DNA of 19,679 bases from an uncultured Coriobacteriia bacterium (GTDB lineage: Bacteria; Actinomycetota; Coriobacteriia; Coriobacteriales; QAMH01). The DNA is taken from assembly GCA_902478425.1 (NCBI GenBank), contig CABSKV010000021.1, positions 1 through 19,679 of the forward strand, written 5' to 3'. The notes below the pieces were generated by a model. It ran no database searches. It saw only the letters and a list, made by a program, of their open reading frames with translations, and was not told where the DNA came from. The position numbers and the translations under genes are program-made. Below are positions 6,578 through 14,714 of this stretch, one piece after another. Each line of letters opens with the position of its first letter. The first letter of the stretch is position 1.

Positions 6578-7723
6578 ATGGAGTTTGTCACAGCAGGCGA
6601 GTCACATGGACCGGCGCTCACGGCCATCGTGACGGGCGTTCCCGCTGGCGTATCCATCGACATCGAGGCGATTAACCATGACCTCGCACGCCGTCAGGGT
6701 GGCTATGGTCGTGGCGGACGCCAGAAGATCGAGCACGATACCGCGCAGGTTCTCTCCGGCGTGCGCTTTTCGCAAACGCTTGGCACACCCATCACCTTGC
6801 AGGTCGTCAACGATGACTTCGCCAACTGGATTGACCGCATGGCTCCCGTGGGCGATGCGCCGGCCGACCTCAAGCGCGAGACCTGCCCGCGTCCCGGTCA
6901 TGCCGACCTCGTGGGCATGCTCAAGATCGCGACCGATGACGCCCGTGATATCCTTGAGCGCTCGAGTGCGCGCGAGACCGCGGCGCGCGTCGCGGCCGGC
7001 GGTATCGCCAAGGCCGTGCTCGCCGAGCTAGGCGTCGAGGTCTATTCCTACGTGCGCCGCATCGGTAGTGTCGAGCTTCCCGAGGACGCGCTTGTCGATC
7101 GTACGGCCATCGAGGTATCGGAGTGCCGCTGTCCCGATGAGGCCACGACGCAGGCCATGAAGGAGCTCATCGACAGCGCCCACGCTGATGGCGAGTCACT
7201 GGGTGGCGAGTTCGTCGTCGTGGCAGAGGGCCTCGTCGCGGGCCTTGGCAGCTATGCGTCCGGTCCAAGTCGCCTGACCTCGCGTCTGGGCGCGGCGGCT
7301 TTTTCCATTCCCGCCATCAAGGGCGTGGAGTTCGGGCTCGGCTTCGAGGCCGCGCGTCGACCCGGTAGCCTCGTGCACGATTCCATCTACTATGACGAGG
7401 CACGCGGTTTCACGCGCTCGGGTAACAACGCCGGCGGTCTCGAAGGTGGCATGACCAACGGCGAGCCCCTCGTCATGACCTGTGCGATGAAGCCCATCCC
7501 CACCATGATGCAGCCGCTCGACACTGTCGATACCGACACGCTCATGCCCGTCAAGGCGTCCAAGGAGCGCTCGGACGTGTGCGCGGTGCCCGCTGCCGCC
7601 GTGGTTGCCGAGGCCGAGGTCGCCTTCGTGCTCGCCGATGCCTACCTCGAGAAATTCGGTGCCGACGTAATCGACGACATCATCGCCGCGCGCGACGCAT
7701 ATCGGGAGCGCATCGCCCTATGA
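6578..7723 (+). CDS. aroC: Chorismate synthase
   Basis: Catalyses the last step of the shikimate pathway, EPSP to chorismate, with reduced FMN as cofactor. The protein has 381 residues, normal for the family. Signature regions are GESHGPALTAIVTGVPAG at the N-terminus (7-24), RQGGYGRGGRQKIEHD (39-54), the ARETAARVAAGGIAK helix and GNNAGGLEGGMTNGEPLV in the C-terminal half. ATG 6578 follows an AGGGGAGAG ribosome binding site. Its stop overlaps the aroK start (ATGA, 7720-7723). It is the first of four consecutive shikimate-pathway genes. Confidence 0.98.
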   Translation: MEFVTAGESHGPALTAIVTGVPAGVSIDIEAINHDLARRQGGYGRGGRQKIEHDTAQVLSGVRFSQTLGTPITLQVVNDDFANWIDRMAPVGDAPADLKRETCPRPGHADLVGMLKIATDDARDILERSSARETAARVAAGGIAKAVLAELGVEVYSYVRRIGSVELPEDALVDRTAIEVSECRCPDEATTQAMKELIDSAHADGESLGGEFVVVAEGLVAGLGSYASGPSRLTSRLGAAAFSIPAIKGVEFGLGFEAARRPGSLVHDSIYYDEARGFTRSGNNAGGLEGGMTNGEPLVMTCAMKPIPTMMQPLDTVDTDTLMPVKASKERSDVCAVPAAAVVAEAEVAFVLADAYLEKFGADVIDDIIAARDAYRERIAL

Positions 7724-8247
7724 CGCGCGAGACCTGCACCGATCACATCCTGCTCGTGGGCTTCATGGGTTCGGGCAAGACGAGCGTGTCCCGGCGTCTG
7801 TCCTCGATCACGGGCCTGTCGCTCATCGACCTCGACTATCGCATCGAGGCCATCCAGCATCGCAAGATTCCCCGTATCTTCGCCGAAGAGGGGGAGGCGG
7901 GATTTCGGCGCATCGAGACCGAGACTCTTTCCGGTCTCAAATACGAGGGACGCTCGATCATCTCGTGTGGTGGTGGCATCGTGTGCAACCCCGCCAATCG
8001 CCCCATACTCAAGTCCCTGGGCACGGTCATCTTCCTCGACGTGCCATGTGACGAGGCCATAGGGCGCATCTCGAACCCCTCCACGCGACCGCTGCTTTCG
8101 GGCGAGCGTCCCGTCGGCGAAATATATGCCGAGCGCATGCCCTGGTATCGCGAGGTGGCCGACATCACCATCGAATCATCGGGTAAGACCGTCTACCAGG
8201 TCGCGAACCTATGCAAGAAGGCTCTCGAACGGGAAGGACTGCTATGA
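7720..8247 (+). CDS. aroK: Shikimate kinase
   Basis: Phosphorylates shikimate to shikimate 3-phosphate with ATP. The 175 residues match the small single-domain kinases. The P-loop GFMGSGKTS is at residues 14-22, the shikimate-binding Asp lies in LIDLDYRIE, the Arg of the FRRIETETL segment also contacts substrate in this family, and the CGGGIVC loop corresponds to the conserved glycine triplet of Walker B. The lid region contains NPSTRPLL. ATG 7720 is chosen because it overlaps the aroC stop by four bases and places the P-loop at the normal distance from the N-terminus. The frame is open upstream, but that part lies inside aroC. Its stop overlaps the aroB start in the same way. Confidence 0.97.
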   Translation: MTRETCTDHILLVGFMGSGKTSVSRRLSSITGLSLIDLDYRIEAIQHRKIPRIFAEEGEAGFRRIETETLSGLKYEGRSIISCGGGIVCNPANRPILKSLGTVIFLDVPCDEAIGRISNPSTRPLLSGERPVGEIYAERMPWYREVADITIESSGKTVYQVANLCKKALEREGLL

Positions 8248-9395
8248 GCAGAGACCGTATCATTCATGTCGCGCTACCGGGCGGCCATGTCTATGACATC
8301 CGCATCGGGACCGGTGCGCTCTCCGCGCTTTCCTCGACGGTGCGTGACCTCAAGGATTGCCAGCGCGCCCTCGTCATCTCGGATGAGAACGTGGGTCCGG
8401 CCTATGGCAAGCTGGTCAAGAAGCGTCTCGAGGAAGCAGGCTTCGAGGTCTACGACCTGCTTGTTCCGCCGGGTGAGAACTCAAAATCCGTCGAGCTGGC
8501 AGGAGAGCTCTGGGAGGCCATCGCACGCTACGGCTTCACGCGTGACGACTTCATCGTCGCCTGCGGTGGTGGCGTGGTGGGCGACTTGGCTGGCTTCGTC
8601 GCCTCGACCTACATGCGCGGCATCGACTTCATCCAGGTGCCCACGACCCTGCTCGCCATGGTCGATTCGTCCATCGGCGGCAAGACGGGCGTGAACTTGC
8701 AGGCTGGCAAGAACCTCGTCGGCACCTTCCATCAGCCCATCTTCGTCTGCACGGACATCCGCTGCCTCAAGACCCTGCTCGAGGAGGACTGGGCCAACGG
8801 CTTCGCCGAAATCGCCAAGAGCTCCTTCATCGCGCCGCGTCGCTCCTTTTACGAGTGGATGCGCGATAACGTCGAGGGACTCGTGGCGCATGATGTCGAG
8901 CTGCTCGAGGAAGCCGTCTACATGACCGCCGAGCTCAAGGCATCCGTGGTGAGCAAGGACAGCACGGAGTCCGCAGGCGTGCGCGAATGCCTCAACTACG
9001 GTCACACGCTCGCGCATGCCATCGAGAACGCCGCCGGCTACGGCACCATCGCGCACGGTCGGGCCGTCGCCGAGGGCATGCGCTTTGTCGCACGCCTCTC
9101 GGTCGAGATGCTCGGTTGCGACACGGGCGTCGTGAAGGCCACCGATTCGCTGCTCGACAGCCTGGGACTACCGGCGCTTCCCTGGGTCGCGCCGCCCGAG
9201 CGGCTCTTCAACCTCATGAAGGGCGACAAGAAGACCCGTGGCGGCCAGATACGCTTCGTCTTGCTCGAGGATATCGCCAAGTGGAAGCTCGTGAGCGTGC
9301 CCGACGACATCATCATGGAACACTTGCGGGCATGGTGCGCGGCCAAGGAACGCCTCATCGAGCAAAACGGCGGAAAGATGTGGGGGCAGGCATGA
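8244..9395 (+). CDS. aroB: 3-dehydroquinate synthase
   Basis: Converts DAHP to 3-dehydroquinate using NAD+ and a divalent metal, the second step of the shikimate pathway. The protein has 383 residues. Visible features are the glycine-rich NAD-binding segment ACGGGVVGDLAGF (106-118), the QVPTTLLAMVDSSIGGKTGV block (131-150), and the metal ligands Glu189 (in GFAEIAK), His254 (in NYGHTLAHAIE) and His271 (in HGRAVAEGM). ATG 8244 overlaps the aroK stop (ATGA), with GGGAAGGA just upstream. Its own stop overlaps the aroQ start. Confidence 0.98.
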   Translation: MSRDRIIHVALPGGHVYDIRIGTGALSALSSTVRDLKDCQRALVISDENVGPAYGKLVKKRLEEAGFEVYDLLVPPGENSKSVELAGELWEAIARYGFTRDDFIVACGGGVVGDLAGFVASTYMRGIDFIQVPTTLLAMVDSSIGGKTGVNLQAGKNLVGTFHQPIFVCTDIRCLKTLLEEDWANGFAEIAKSSFIAPRRSFYEWMRDNVEGLVAHDVELLEEAVYMTAELKASVVSKDSTESAGVRECLNYGHTLAHAIENAAGYGTIAHGRAVAEGMRFVARLSVEMLGCDTGVVKATDSLLDSLGLPALPWVAPPERLFNLMKGDKKTRGGQIRFVLLEDIAKWKLVSVPDDIIMEHLRAWCAAKERLIEQNGGKMWGQA

Positions 9396-9823
9396 AGCTG
9401 CTATTGATGAACGGCCCGAATCTCAACTTGCTGGGGCAACGCGAACCGGAGGTCTACGGCACGACGACGCTCGCCGACATCGAGGCCGACACGGTCGCCT
9501 ACGTGCGCGAACATGGCGCGGAGATGGACTGCTTCCAGTCCAATCACGAAGGCGAACTCATCGACAAGATCCATGCGAGCCAGGGCGTCTACGACGGCAT
9601 CGTCTACAACCCCGGCGCGCACACGCACTACAGCTACGCCCTGCACGATGCGATCAGCTCGGTCATGACGCCGGTGGTCGAGGTGCACATCTCGGACATC
9701 TCCAAACGCGAGGAGTTCCGTCGTCACTCGGTGCTTGCCGACGCGTGCATCGGACAGATCAAGGGGCTCGGCCCGGAAGGCTACCTACGCGGCGTCGACA
9801 TGCTGCTGGAGCATTTGGGATAG
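9392..9823 (+). CDS. aroQ: 3-dehydroquinate dehydratase, type II
   Basis: Dehydrates 3-dehydroquinate to 3-dehydroshikimate by the type II (trans) mechanism; the enzyme forms dodecamers. The 143 residues are typical of type II. Recognisable parts are MNGPNLNLLGQREPEVYG with catalytic Tyr22, QSNHEGELIDKIH (49-61), the NPGAHTHYSYAL loop (73-84), VEVHISDI with catalytic His99, and the substrate-loop arginines in EEFRRHSV. It is translationally coupled to aroB (ATGA, 9392-9395) and ends the aro run. No aroE or aroA is seen in the window. Confidence 0.97.
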   Translation: MKLLLMNGPNLNLLGQREPEVYGTTTLADIEADTVAYVREHGAEMDCFQSNHEGELIDKIHASQGVYDGIVYNPGAHTHYSYALHDAISSVMTPVVEVHISDISKREEFRRHSVLADACIGQIKGLGPEGYLRGVDMLLEHLG

Positions 9824-9831
9824 GGTTTGCA

Positions 9832-9857
9832 CAGGCGGCGAGGGGCCACGCCGCCTG
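9832..9857. terminator. Hairpin between convergent aroQ and pepP
   Basis: CAGGCGGCG (9832-9840) pairs perfectly with CGCCGCCTG (9849-9857) around an 8-nt loop. It starts 9 nt after the aroQ stop and ends 7 nt before the end of the convergent peptidase gene. Neither strand has a T-run after the stem, so it may act as a weak bidirectional or Rho-assisted terminator, or as a 3'-end stabiliser. Confidence 0.45.
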
Positions 9858-9864
9858 CTTATGG

Positions 9865-10968
9865 CTACTCGATTACCATGAGCTCGTGCGGGAGCGTGCA
9901 GAAGCTCTCGAAGCCAGTCTCCGTGACGACACCGCAATCCTCGATGCGCACGCCCATCTCGTCGGGCAGATAGATGCCTGGCTCGTCGGTCACGACGTTG
10001 CCCGCCATGAGCGCCTTCTTGTTATGCGGCGAGAGAAGCGGCAGCTCGTGGATGTCGATGCCGACGCCATGCCCGAGCGAGTGCCCCATCTTGTTCGCGA
10101 AGCCCGCCTTGGCGAGCTCTCCTTCGGCGAGTGTGTGCATCTGCGCACCCGTCACGCCCGGTTTGATGCTTGCGGCAACCCACTCATTTGCCCGGCGCAC
10201 GGCCTCGTAGACGCGTATCTGCTCGTCACTTGCGCCGCCGATGCACACGGTGCGCGTCGTATCCGAGCAGTATCCGCCCACGCGCGCACCGAAATCGATG
10301 ACGACGAAGTCACCCGCTTCGAGCAGGCGGTCGGAGGGGATGGCATGGGGCTTGGCGCCGTTGGGTCCGCTCGCGACGATGTTCGCGAACGCGAGCTCGC
10401 TTGCCCCGAGGCGCTTCATATTGAACTCGAGCTCGAGCGAGACATCACGCTCGCTCATGCCGGGTTGTAGCTTGGAAACCGTCTCCATGAAGGCCTGCGA
10501 GGCGATGTCCTGCGCACGTTTCATGATTGCGATCTCGTCGGCGTCCTTGACGGCACGAAGCTTGAGGATATCGTCCGAGCGCTCCTTGAAGCGCGCATTG
10601 GGCATCGCATCCGAATACTTGCGATACAAGCTCAGGGGCATGGTCTCGTCGATGGCAACGCGCCCGGTGACGAGCTTGAGTTCCTTGAGCATGCGGGCGA
10701 CGAACTCGACCTCGCGGTCGCGCGACGCGTCGATTTGCCAGATGCCCTCCTCGTGGGATTTCTCGCGCATGGCGGTGACGTAGCGCGTGTCCGTATGCAA
10801 GATGCAATCCTGGCGCGTGACGATGGCGACATGGGCCTGCTCGGTGTCGAAGACGTCCTCGAAGCCCGTGAGCCAGAACAGGTCGCTGTTCGCACGCACG
10901 ATAATCGCATCGAGGGCCTGATCGGCGAGAAGCCTCTGTACCTGCTCGATTCTGTGTGTCGCTCGCAT
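9865..10968 (-). CDS. pepP: Xaa-Pro aminopeptidase / dipeptidase (M24B family)
   Basis: Cytosolic two-metal peptidase cleaving next to proline; 367 residues. A creatinase-like N-terminal domain (about 1-130) precedes a pita-bread catalytic domain. The five metal ligands of family M24 are visible: Asp in VVIDFGARVGG, Asp in YCSDTTRTV, His in MGHSLGHGVGIDIHELP, Glu in VTDEPGIYLP and Glu in VRIEDCGV. The ATG at 10968 is chosen over an in-frame Met 43 codons upstream because GAAAGG lies about 12 nt before it and homology begins here. It is the only gene on the minus strand between two plus-strand operons. Whether it acts as an aminopeptidase (PepP) or dipeptidase (PepQ) cannot be decided from sequence. 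Confidence 0.92.
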   Translation of the reverse strand: MRATHRIEQVQRLLADQALDAIIVRANSDLFWLTGFEDVFDTEQAHVAIVTRQDCILHTDTRYVTAMREKSHEEGIWQIDASRDREVEFVARMLKELKLVTGRVAIDETMPLSLYRKYSDAMPNARFKERSDDILKLRAVKDADEIAIMKRAQDIASQAFMETVSKLQPGMSERDVSLELEFNMKRLGASELAFANIVASGPNGAKPHAIPSDRLLEAGDFVVIDFGARVGGYCSDTTRTVCIGGASDEQIRVYEAVRRANEWVAASIKPGVTGAQMHTLAEGELAKAGFANKMGHSLGHGVGIDIHELPLLSPHNKKALMAGNVVTDEPGIYLPDEMGVRIEDCGVVTETGFESFCTLPHELMVIE

Positions 10969-11115
10969 ATCGTATTGCACCTTTCGCTTTGCGCTTGCAT
11001 GTGCGCTCCATTGTATGGGAACGCTTTCCGTGCGCAAGAAGCACCTGCGTTTCGCACGATTACGGGCATTTTGCGCACGCTCAAAGCTGACCCTCACGTT
11101 TGGGAGCCGATAGAG

Positions 11116-11121
11116 TAGAAT
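11116..11121 (+). promoter_or_regulatory. Candidate -10 element for the efp operon
   Basis: TAGAAT (11116-11121), in the context TAGAATAC, matches the -10 consensus in five of six positions and recurs just ahead of the tRNA-Arg gene. No good -35 hexamer is visible at the usual distance. Transcription starting near 11128 would leave about 27 nt before the GTG at 11155 but almost nothing before the ATG at 11131. Confidence 0.4.
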
Positions 11122-11154
11122 ACTGAGGATATGTCGAGAGAAAGGCAGTTTAAA

Positions 11155-11715
11155 GTGAGTGTTCAGCCCTCAAACTTCAAGAACGGCATGTGCATCAAGT
11201 ACAACAACAAGCTCTGCACCATTGTCGAGTTCCAGCACGTAAAGCCCGGCAAGGGCGGTGCTTTCATCCGCACCAAGCTCAAGGACGTCTCCACCGGTCG
11301 TGTCGTCGAGTACACCTTCAGGCCCAACGACAAGTTCGATGACGTGCGTCTCGAGACCAAGGAGATGGAGTACTCCTGGACCGACGGCGACACCTTCTAC
11401 TTCATGGACCCCGTGACCTACGAGCAGCCCGAGGTTCCGGCCGCCATCATCGGCGACAACGAGAAGTGGCTCAAGGAGGGCGATACCTGCCTGGCGCAGT
11501 ACGCCGACGGCGAGCTCATCAACGTCGAGCCTCCCATGTTTGTGGAGCTTGAGATCACCGAGACCGAGCCCGGCTTCAAGGGCAACACCGTCCAGAGCGG
11601 TACCAAGCCTGCCGTGTGCGAGACGGGCGCCGAGATCAAGGTTCCGCTCTTCCTCGAGATCGGCGATAGGGTCAAGGTCGACACGCGCGACGGCCGTTTC
11701 GTCGAGCGCCTCTAA
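11155..11715 (+). CDS. efp: Translation elongation factor P
   Basis: Binds stalled ribosomes between the P and E sites and speeds peptide bond formation at polyproline stretches. Three beta-barrel domains are evident: a KOW-like N-terminal domain with the exposed loop VKPGKGGAF, whose Lys is the usual modification site; the middle OB domain (LINVEPPMFVELEITETEPG); and the C-terminal OB domain (IKVPLFLEIGDRVKVDTRDG). I choose GTG 11155 (186 residues, the usual length) because GAGAAAGG (11138-11145) lies 9 nt upstream. The in-frame ATG at 11131 would add 8 residues and has GAGG only 2 nt away. pyrH follows after 31 nt, so efp appears to head a long operon. No lysine-modifying enzyme gene is in view. 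Confidence 0.96.
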   Translation: MSVQPSNFKNGMCIKYNNKLCTIVEFQHVKPGKGGAFIRTKLKDVSTGRVVEYTFRPNDKFDDVRLETKEMEYSWTDGDTFYFMDPVTYEQPEVPAAIIGDNEKWLKEGDTCLAQYADGELINVEPPMFVELEITETEPGFKGNTVQSGTKPAVCETGAEIKVPLFLEIGDRVKVDTRDGRFVERL

Positions 11716-11746
11716 CGTCCAGCCCAACCCGAAGAAGGGGAGCCTT

Positions 11747-12460
11747 ATGGGCAACTACAAGTACAAGCGCGTCCTGCTCAAGCTTTCGGGCGAGGCGTTG
11801 CAAGGCGAGCAGGGATACGGTATCGACCCCAAGGTCATCAGCGAGATTGCCTCGCAGATCGCCGAGATCGTCGATGGGGGCATCGAGCTTGCCATCACGG
11901 TGGGCGGCGGCAACATCTTCCGTGGCCTCGCAGGTGCCGCATCGGGCATGGATCGCGCCCAGGCCGATTACATCGGCATGCTCGCGACTATCATGAACGC
12001 GCTTGCCCTGCAAGAGGGTCTCGAGCGTGCCGGCGTCTTCACCCGCGTGCAGTCCGCCATCAGCATGCAGGAGGTAGCCGAGCCCTACATCCGCCGCAAG
12101 GCCATACGCCATCTCGAGAAGGGCCGTGTCGTTATCTTCGCCGGTGGTACGGGTAATCCATACTTCACGACGGATACGACGGCTGCGTTGCGCGCCTGCG
12201 AGATTAACGCCGAGGCCATCCTCAAGGCGACGCAGGTCGACGGCATCTACGATAGCGATCCGCGCACCAACCCGGATGCGACCAAGTTCGACGAGATTTC
12301 CTACATGGAAGTGCTCTCGCGCGAGCTGCATGTCATGGACTCGACCGCCACGACGCTGTGCATGGACAACGATATTCCCATCATCGTGTTCAATTTGCAC
12401 AAGCCGGGCAACATCGATCGCGTGCTCAAGGGCGAGCACGTCGGAACGACCGTCAGCTAG
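11747..12460 (+). CDS. pyrH: UMP kinase
   Basis: Phosphorylates UMP to UDP, feeding pyrimidine nucleotide synthesis; a hexameric member of the amino acid kinase family. The 237 residues are typical. Visible motifs are KLSGEALQG near the N-terminus, the glycine-rich VGGGNIFRG loop, FAGGTGNPYFTTDTTAALRA, where phosphate and UMP bind, and DGIYDSDPR with nearby acidic residues. ATG 11747 follows AAGAAGGGGAG. The upstream extension of the frame lies inside efp and is not coding in that frame. frr follows after 15 nt, the widely conserved pyrH-frr pairing. Confidence 0.98.
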   Translation: MGNYKYKRVLLKLSGEALQGEQGYGIDPKVISEIASQIAEIVDGGIELAITVGGGNIFRGLAGAASGMDRAQADYIGMLATIMNALALQEGLERAGVFTRVQSAISMQEVAEPYIRRKAIRHLEKGRVVIFAGGTGNPYFTTDTTAALRACEINAEAILKATQVDGIYDSDPRTNPDATKFDEISYMEVLSRELHVMDSTATTLCMDNDIPIIVFNLHKPGNIDRVLKGEHVGTTVS

Positions 12461-12475
12461 AGAAGGAGACCCAAG

Positions 12476-13033
12476 GTGTCAGAAGAACTCGATCAGGCAA
12501 AAGAGGCGATGACCCGTGCGGTCAAGGCACTCGACCAGGATTTCTCGAAACTCAATACGGGCCGTCCCTCGGCCAATATCCTCGATAACGTGAAGGTCGA
12601 CTACTACGGCGTTCCCACACCCGTCTCGCAGGTCGGTGCCATCAAGATTCCCGAGGGCAACCTCATGACCATCGAGCCGTGGGACAAGTCGCTGCTCGGT
12701 CCCGTCGAGAAGGCCATCCTCTCCGCCAATCTGGGCATTACGCCTAATAACGATGGTTCGGGTATCATCCGCCTGCCGTTCCCCGCTCCCACCGAGGAGC
12801 GTCGTCGCGAGATCGTCAAGGAATGCAAGGCAGCTGCCGAGAACCGCCGTGTTGCCGTACGCAATGCCCGTCGCGATGCCAAGAACAAGATCGAGCGCCT
12901 CAAGAAGGACGGCGAGATCAGCGAGGACGAGCAGCATCGCGAAGAGGAGCAGCTCCAGAAGATCACCGACGACTTCATCGCGCAAATCGACGTGGCCCTT
13001 TCCGTGAAAGAGGCCGAAGTCATGGAGATCTAG
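12476..13033 (+). CDS. frr: Ribosome recycling factor
   Basis: With EF-G, splits post-termination ribosomes. The 185 residues give the standard length. The protein is a three-helix bundle with a small beta domain: the RTGRAS-equivalent motif reads NTGRPSANIL, followed by VDYYGVPTPVSQVGAIKIPEG and LGITPNNDGSGIIRLPFPAPTEERR, then a long charged helix to the C-terminus. The start is GTG 12476, 7 nt after AAGGAG (12463-12468). uppS starts 9 nt beyond the stop. Confidence 0.97.
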   Translation: MSEELDQAKEAMTRAVKALDQDFSKLNTGRPSANILDNVKVDYYGVPTPVSQVGAIKIPEGNLMTIEPWDKSLLGPVEKAILSANLGITPNNDGSGIIRLPFPAPTEERRREIVKECKAAAENRRVAVRNARRDAKNKIERLKKDGEISEDEQHREEEQLQKITDDFIAQIDVALSVKEAEVMEI

Positions 13034-13042
13034 GGAGCATTT

Positions 13043-13825
13043 TTGAGCGAGAGACCATCCACACTGGAGGAGATCTTTCCCGAACCTCCCGCAGAGCTCG
13101 ACGTACACGCACTCGATACGAGCAGAATCCCCGAGCACGTTGCCATCATCATGGATGGCAACGGGCGCTGGGCCAAGCAGCGCGGCCTCGACCGCGGCGA
13201 AGGCCACAAGGCCGGCATCCGCGCCGTGCGCGAGGCCATCACCACCTGCAACGATATCGGCGTGCGCTACCTCACCATCTACTCGTTCTCCACGGAGAAC
13301 TGGAACCGTCCCAAGACCGAGGTCACGGGGCTCATGGACCTCTTCGCGAAGACCATGGGCGCCGAGGTCGACGGCCTTGACGAGGAGAAGGTCAGGATCA
13401 AGCTCCTCGGTCGCGTCGAGGACCTGCCACTCACGACGCGCACCATCTTCAAGCAGGCCGAAAAGCGCACCGCCAAGAACGGCGGCATGACGCTTGCCAT
13501 CGCCGTCAACTACGGTTCGCGCCTCGAGATTACCGATGCCGTGCGCACGATCGCGCGCAAGGTCGAGGCAGGCGAGCTCACGAGCGAGGCGATTTCCGAG
13601 GACCTCATCGCCATGAACCTCTATACGGCCGGCATGCCCGACCCGGACCTGCTCATCCGCACGAGTGGCGAGATGCGCCTATCCAACTTCCTGCTCTGGC
13701 AGCTCGCGTATGCCGAGTTCTACGTCACCGACGTGCTCTGGCCCGACTTCGACCGCTACGAGCTTTTGCGCGCGCTGCTCGAGTTCCAGTCGCGCGACCG
13801 TCGCTTCGGCAAGGTCGACGAGTGA
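13043..13825 (+). CDS. uppS: Isoprenyl transferase (undecaprenyl diphosphate synthase)
   Basis: cis-Prenyltransferase that elongates farnesyl diphosphate to the lipid carrier used for cell-wall synthesis. The 260 residues are typical. Hallmarks are HVAIIMDGNGRWAKQRG with catalytic Asp38, TIYSFSTENWNRP, and the C-terminal RTSGEMRLSNFLLWQ followed by YAEFYVTDVLWPDF. The start is TTG 13043, with AGGGAG (13032-13037) 5 nt before it. The first 30 residues are a variable acidic leader. The gene precedes cdsA and dxr, so isoprenoid precursor and carrier synthesis are in one operon. Product chain length cannot be read from the sequence. Confidence 0.96.
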   Translation: MSERPSTLEEIFPEPPAELDVHALDTSRIPEHVAIIMDGNGRWAKQRGLDRGEGHKAGIRAVREAITTCNDIGVRYLTIYSFSTENWNRPKTEVTGLMDLFAKTMGAEVDGLDEEKVRIKLLGRVEDLPLTTRTIFKQAEKRTAKNGGMTLAIAVNYGSRLEITDAVRTIARKVEAGELTSEAISEDLIAMNLYTAGMPDPDLLIRTSGEMRLSNFLLWQLAYAEFYVTDVLWPDFDRYELLRALLEFQSRDRRFGKVDE

Positions 13826-13840
13826 GAGCTGGTGTGAGCG

Positions 13841-14701
13841 ATGGCGATTAACGTCAAGGACCTCGGGCGTCGTGTCGGCGTGGGTGCGGTGTACGTCACC
13901 ATCACCTCGCTTGCCACCTTCGTCTCGTGGTACACCACGGTCATCGTCATCGCCATCACGGCGGCACTGTGCTGCTACGAGTTTCTGCGCATGGCGCAGG
14001 GCAGCGGTTACCATCCCTACATCGTCATCGGTACCGTCACGGCGGGCCTCATTCCGCTTGCCATGTGCCTTGCCGTCCAGACCGGCCATGTCGTCGTAGC
14101 GGCCCTGGTCGTCTCGTTCGTGGCGGGCATCATCATGCTCATGCGCTACTTCGCGCATGTCGAGGACACCATCGTCGACGTTGCGCTCACGCTGTTCGGC
14201 TACCTGTACACGGGCCTCATGCTGTCATCCTTCGTGATGCTGCGTGGTGTCATTCCCGGCTTCGAGGGTGGTCTCATGTGCTTTCTGGTCCTCGGTAGCA
14301 TCTGGGCCAACGATGGCTTTGCCTACCTGGGCGGCTCTGCCTTCGGCAAGCACAAGTTCGCGCCGCATATCTCGCCCAAGAAGACCTGGGAGGGCGTGGC
14401 CTGCGGCATGCTCGCGAGCATCCTGTTCTGGGTGCTCATCGTCGTGTTCATCCCCAACTGCGGGTTCGGCTTTGCCTGGGCTGTCATCGCGGGCATCGTC
14501 GTCGGCTATGCGGGCATCATCGGCGATTTGACCGAGTCTCACATCAAGCGCGGCTTTTCCGCCAAGGATTCCGGCGACATCATGCCGGGCCACGGTGGTC
14601 TGCTCGATCGCTGCGACTCGATCATCTTCGGCTCCGTAGCCGCATACGCCATGGTCGCGGGCGCTCCCTACATCTTCGCGCTCATCGGCTTCACGCTGTA
14701 G
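13841..14701 (+). CDS. cdsA: Phosphatidate cytidylyltransferase
   Basis: Integral membrane enzyme forming CDP-diacylglycerol from phosphatidate and CTP, the branch point of phospholipid synthesis. The 286 residues include about eight hydrophobic segments. The C-terminal signature of the family is complete: SHIKRGFSAKDSGDIMPGHG, then GLLDRCDS. FGKHKFAPHISPKKTWEG also matches the family. ATG 13841 lies 15 nt after the uppS stop; only a weak GAG-type ribosome binding site is present, so coupling with uppS is likely. Confidence 0.96.
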   Translation: MAINVKDLGRRVGVGAVYVTITSLATFVSWYTTVIVIAITAALCCYEFLRMAQGSGYHPYIVIGTVTAGLIPLAMCLAVQTGHVVVAALVVSFVAGIIMLMRYFAHVEDTIVDVALTLFGYLYTGLMLSSFVMLRGVIPGFEGGLMCFLVLGSIWANDGFAYLGGSAFGKHKFAPHISPKKTWEGVACGMLASILFWVLIVVFIPNCGFGFAWAVIAGIVVGYAGIIGDLTESHIKRGFSAKDSGDIMPGHGGLLDRCDSIIFGSVAAYAMVAGAPYIFALIGFTL

Positions 14702-14714
14702 GAAAGGAAAGCTC

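Noticed and set aside
9745..10470. 241-codon plus-strand frame opposite the Xaa-Pro peptidase
   Set aside because: The minus-strand peptidase has all five metal ligands; the plus frame has no recognisable domain.
11131..11154. ATG 11131 as the efp start
   Set aside because: GAGG lies only 2 nt before it and a likely -10 element sits at 11116-11121; GTG 11155 has a well-spaced site and gives the normal EF-P length. It remains a possible alternative.
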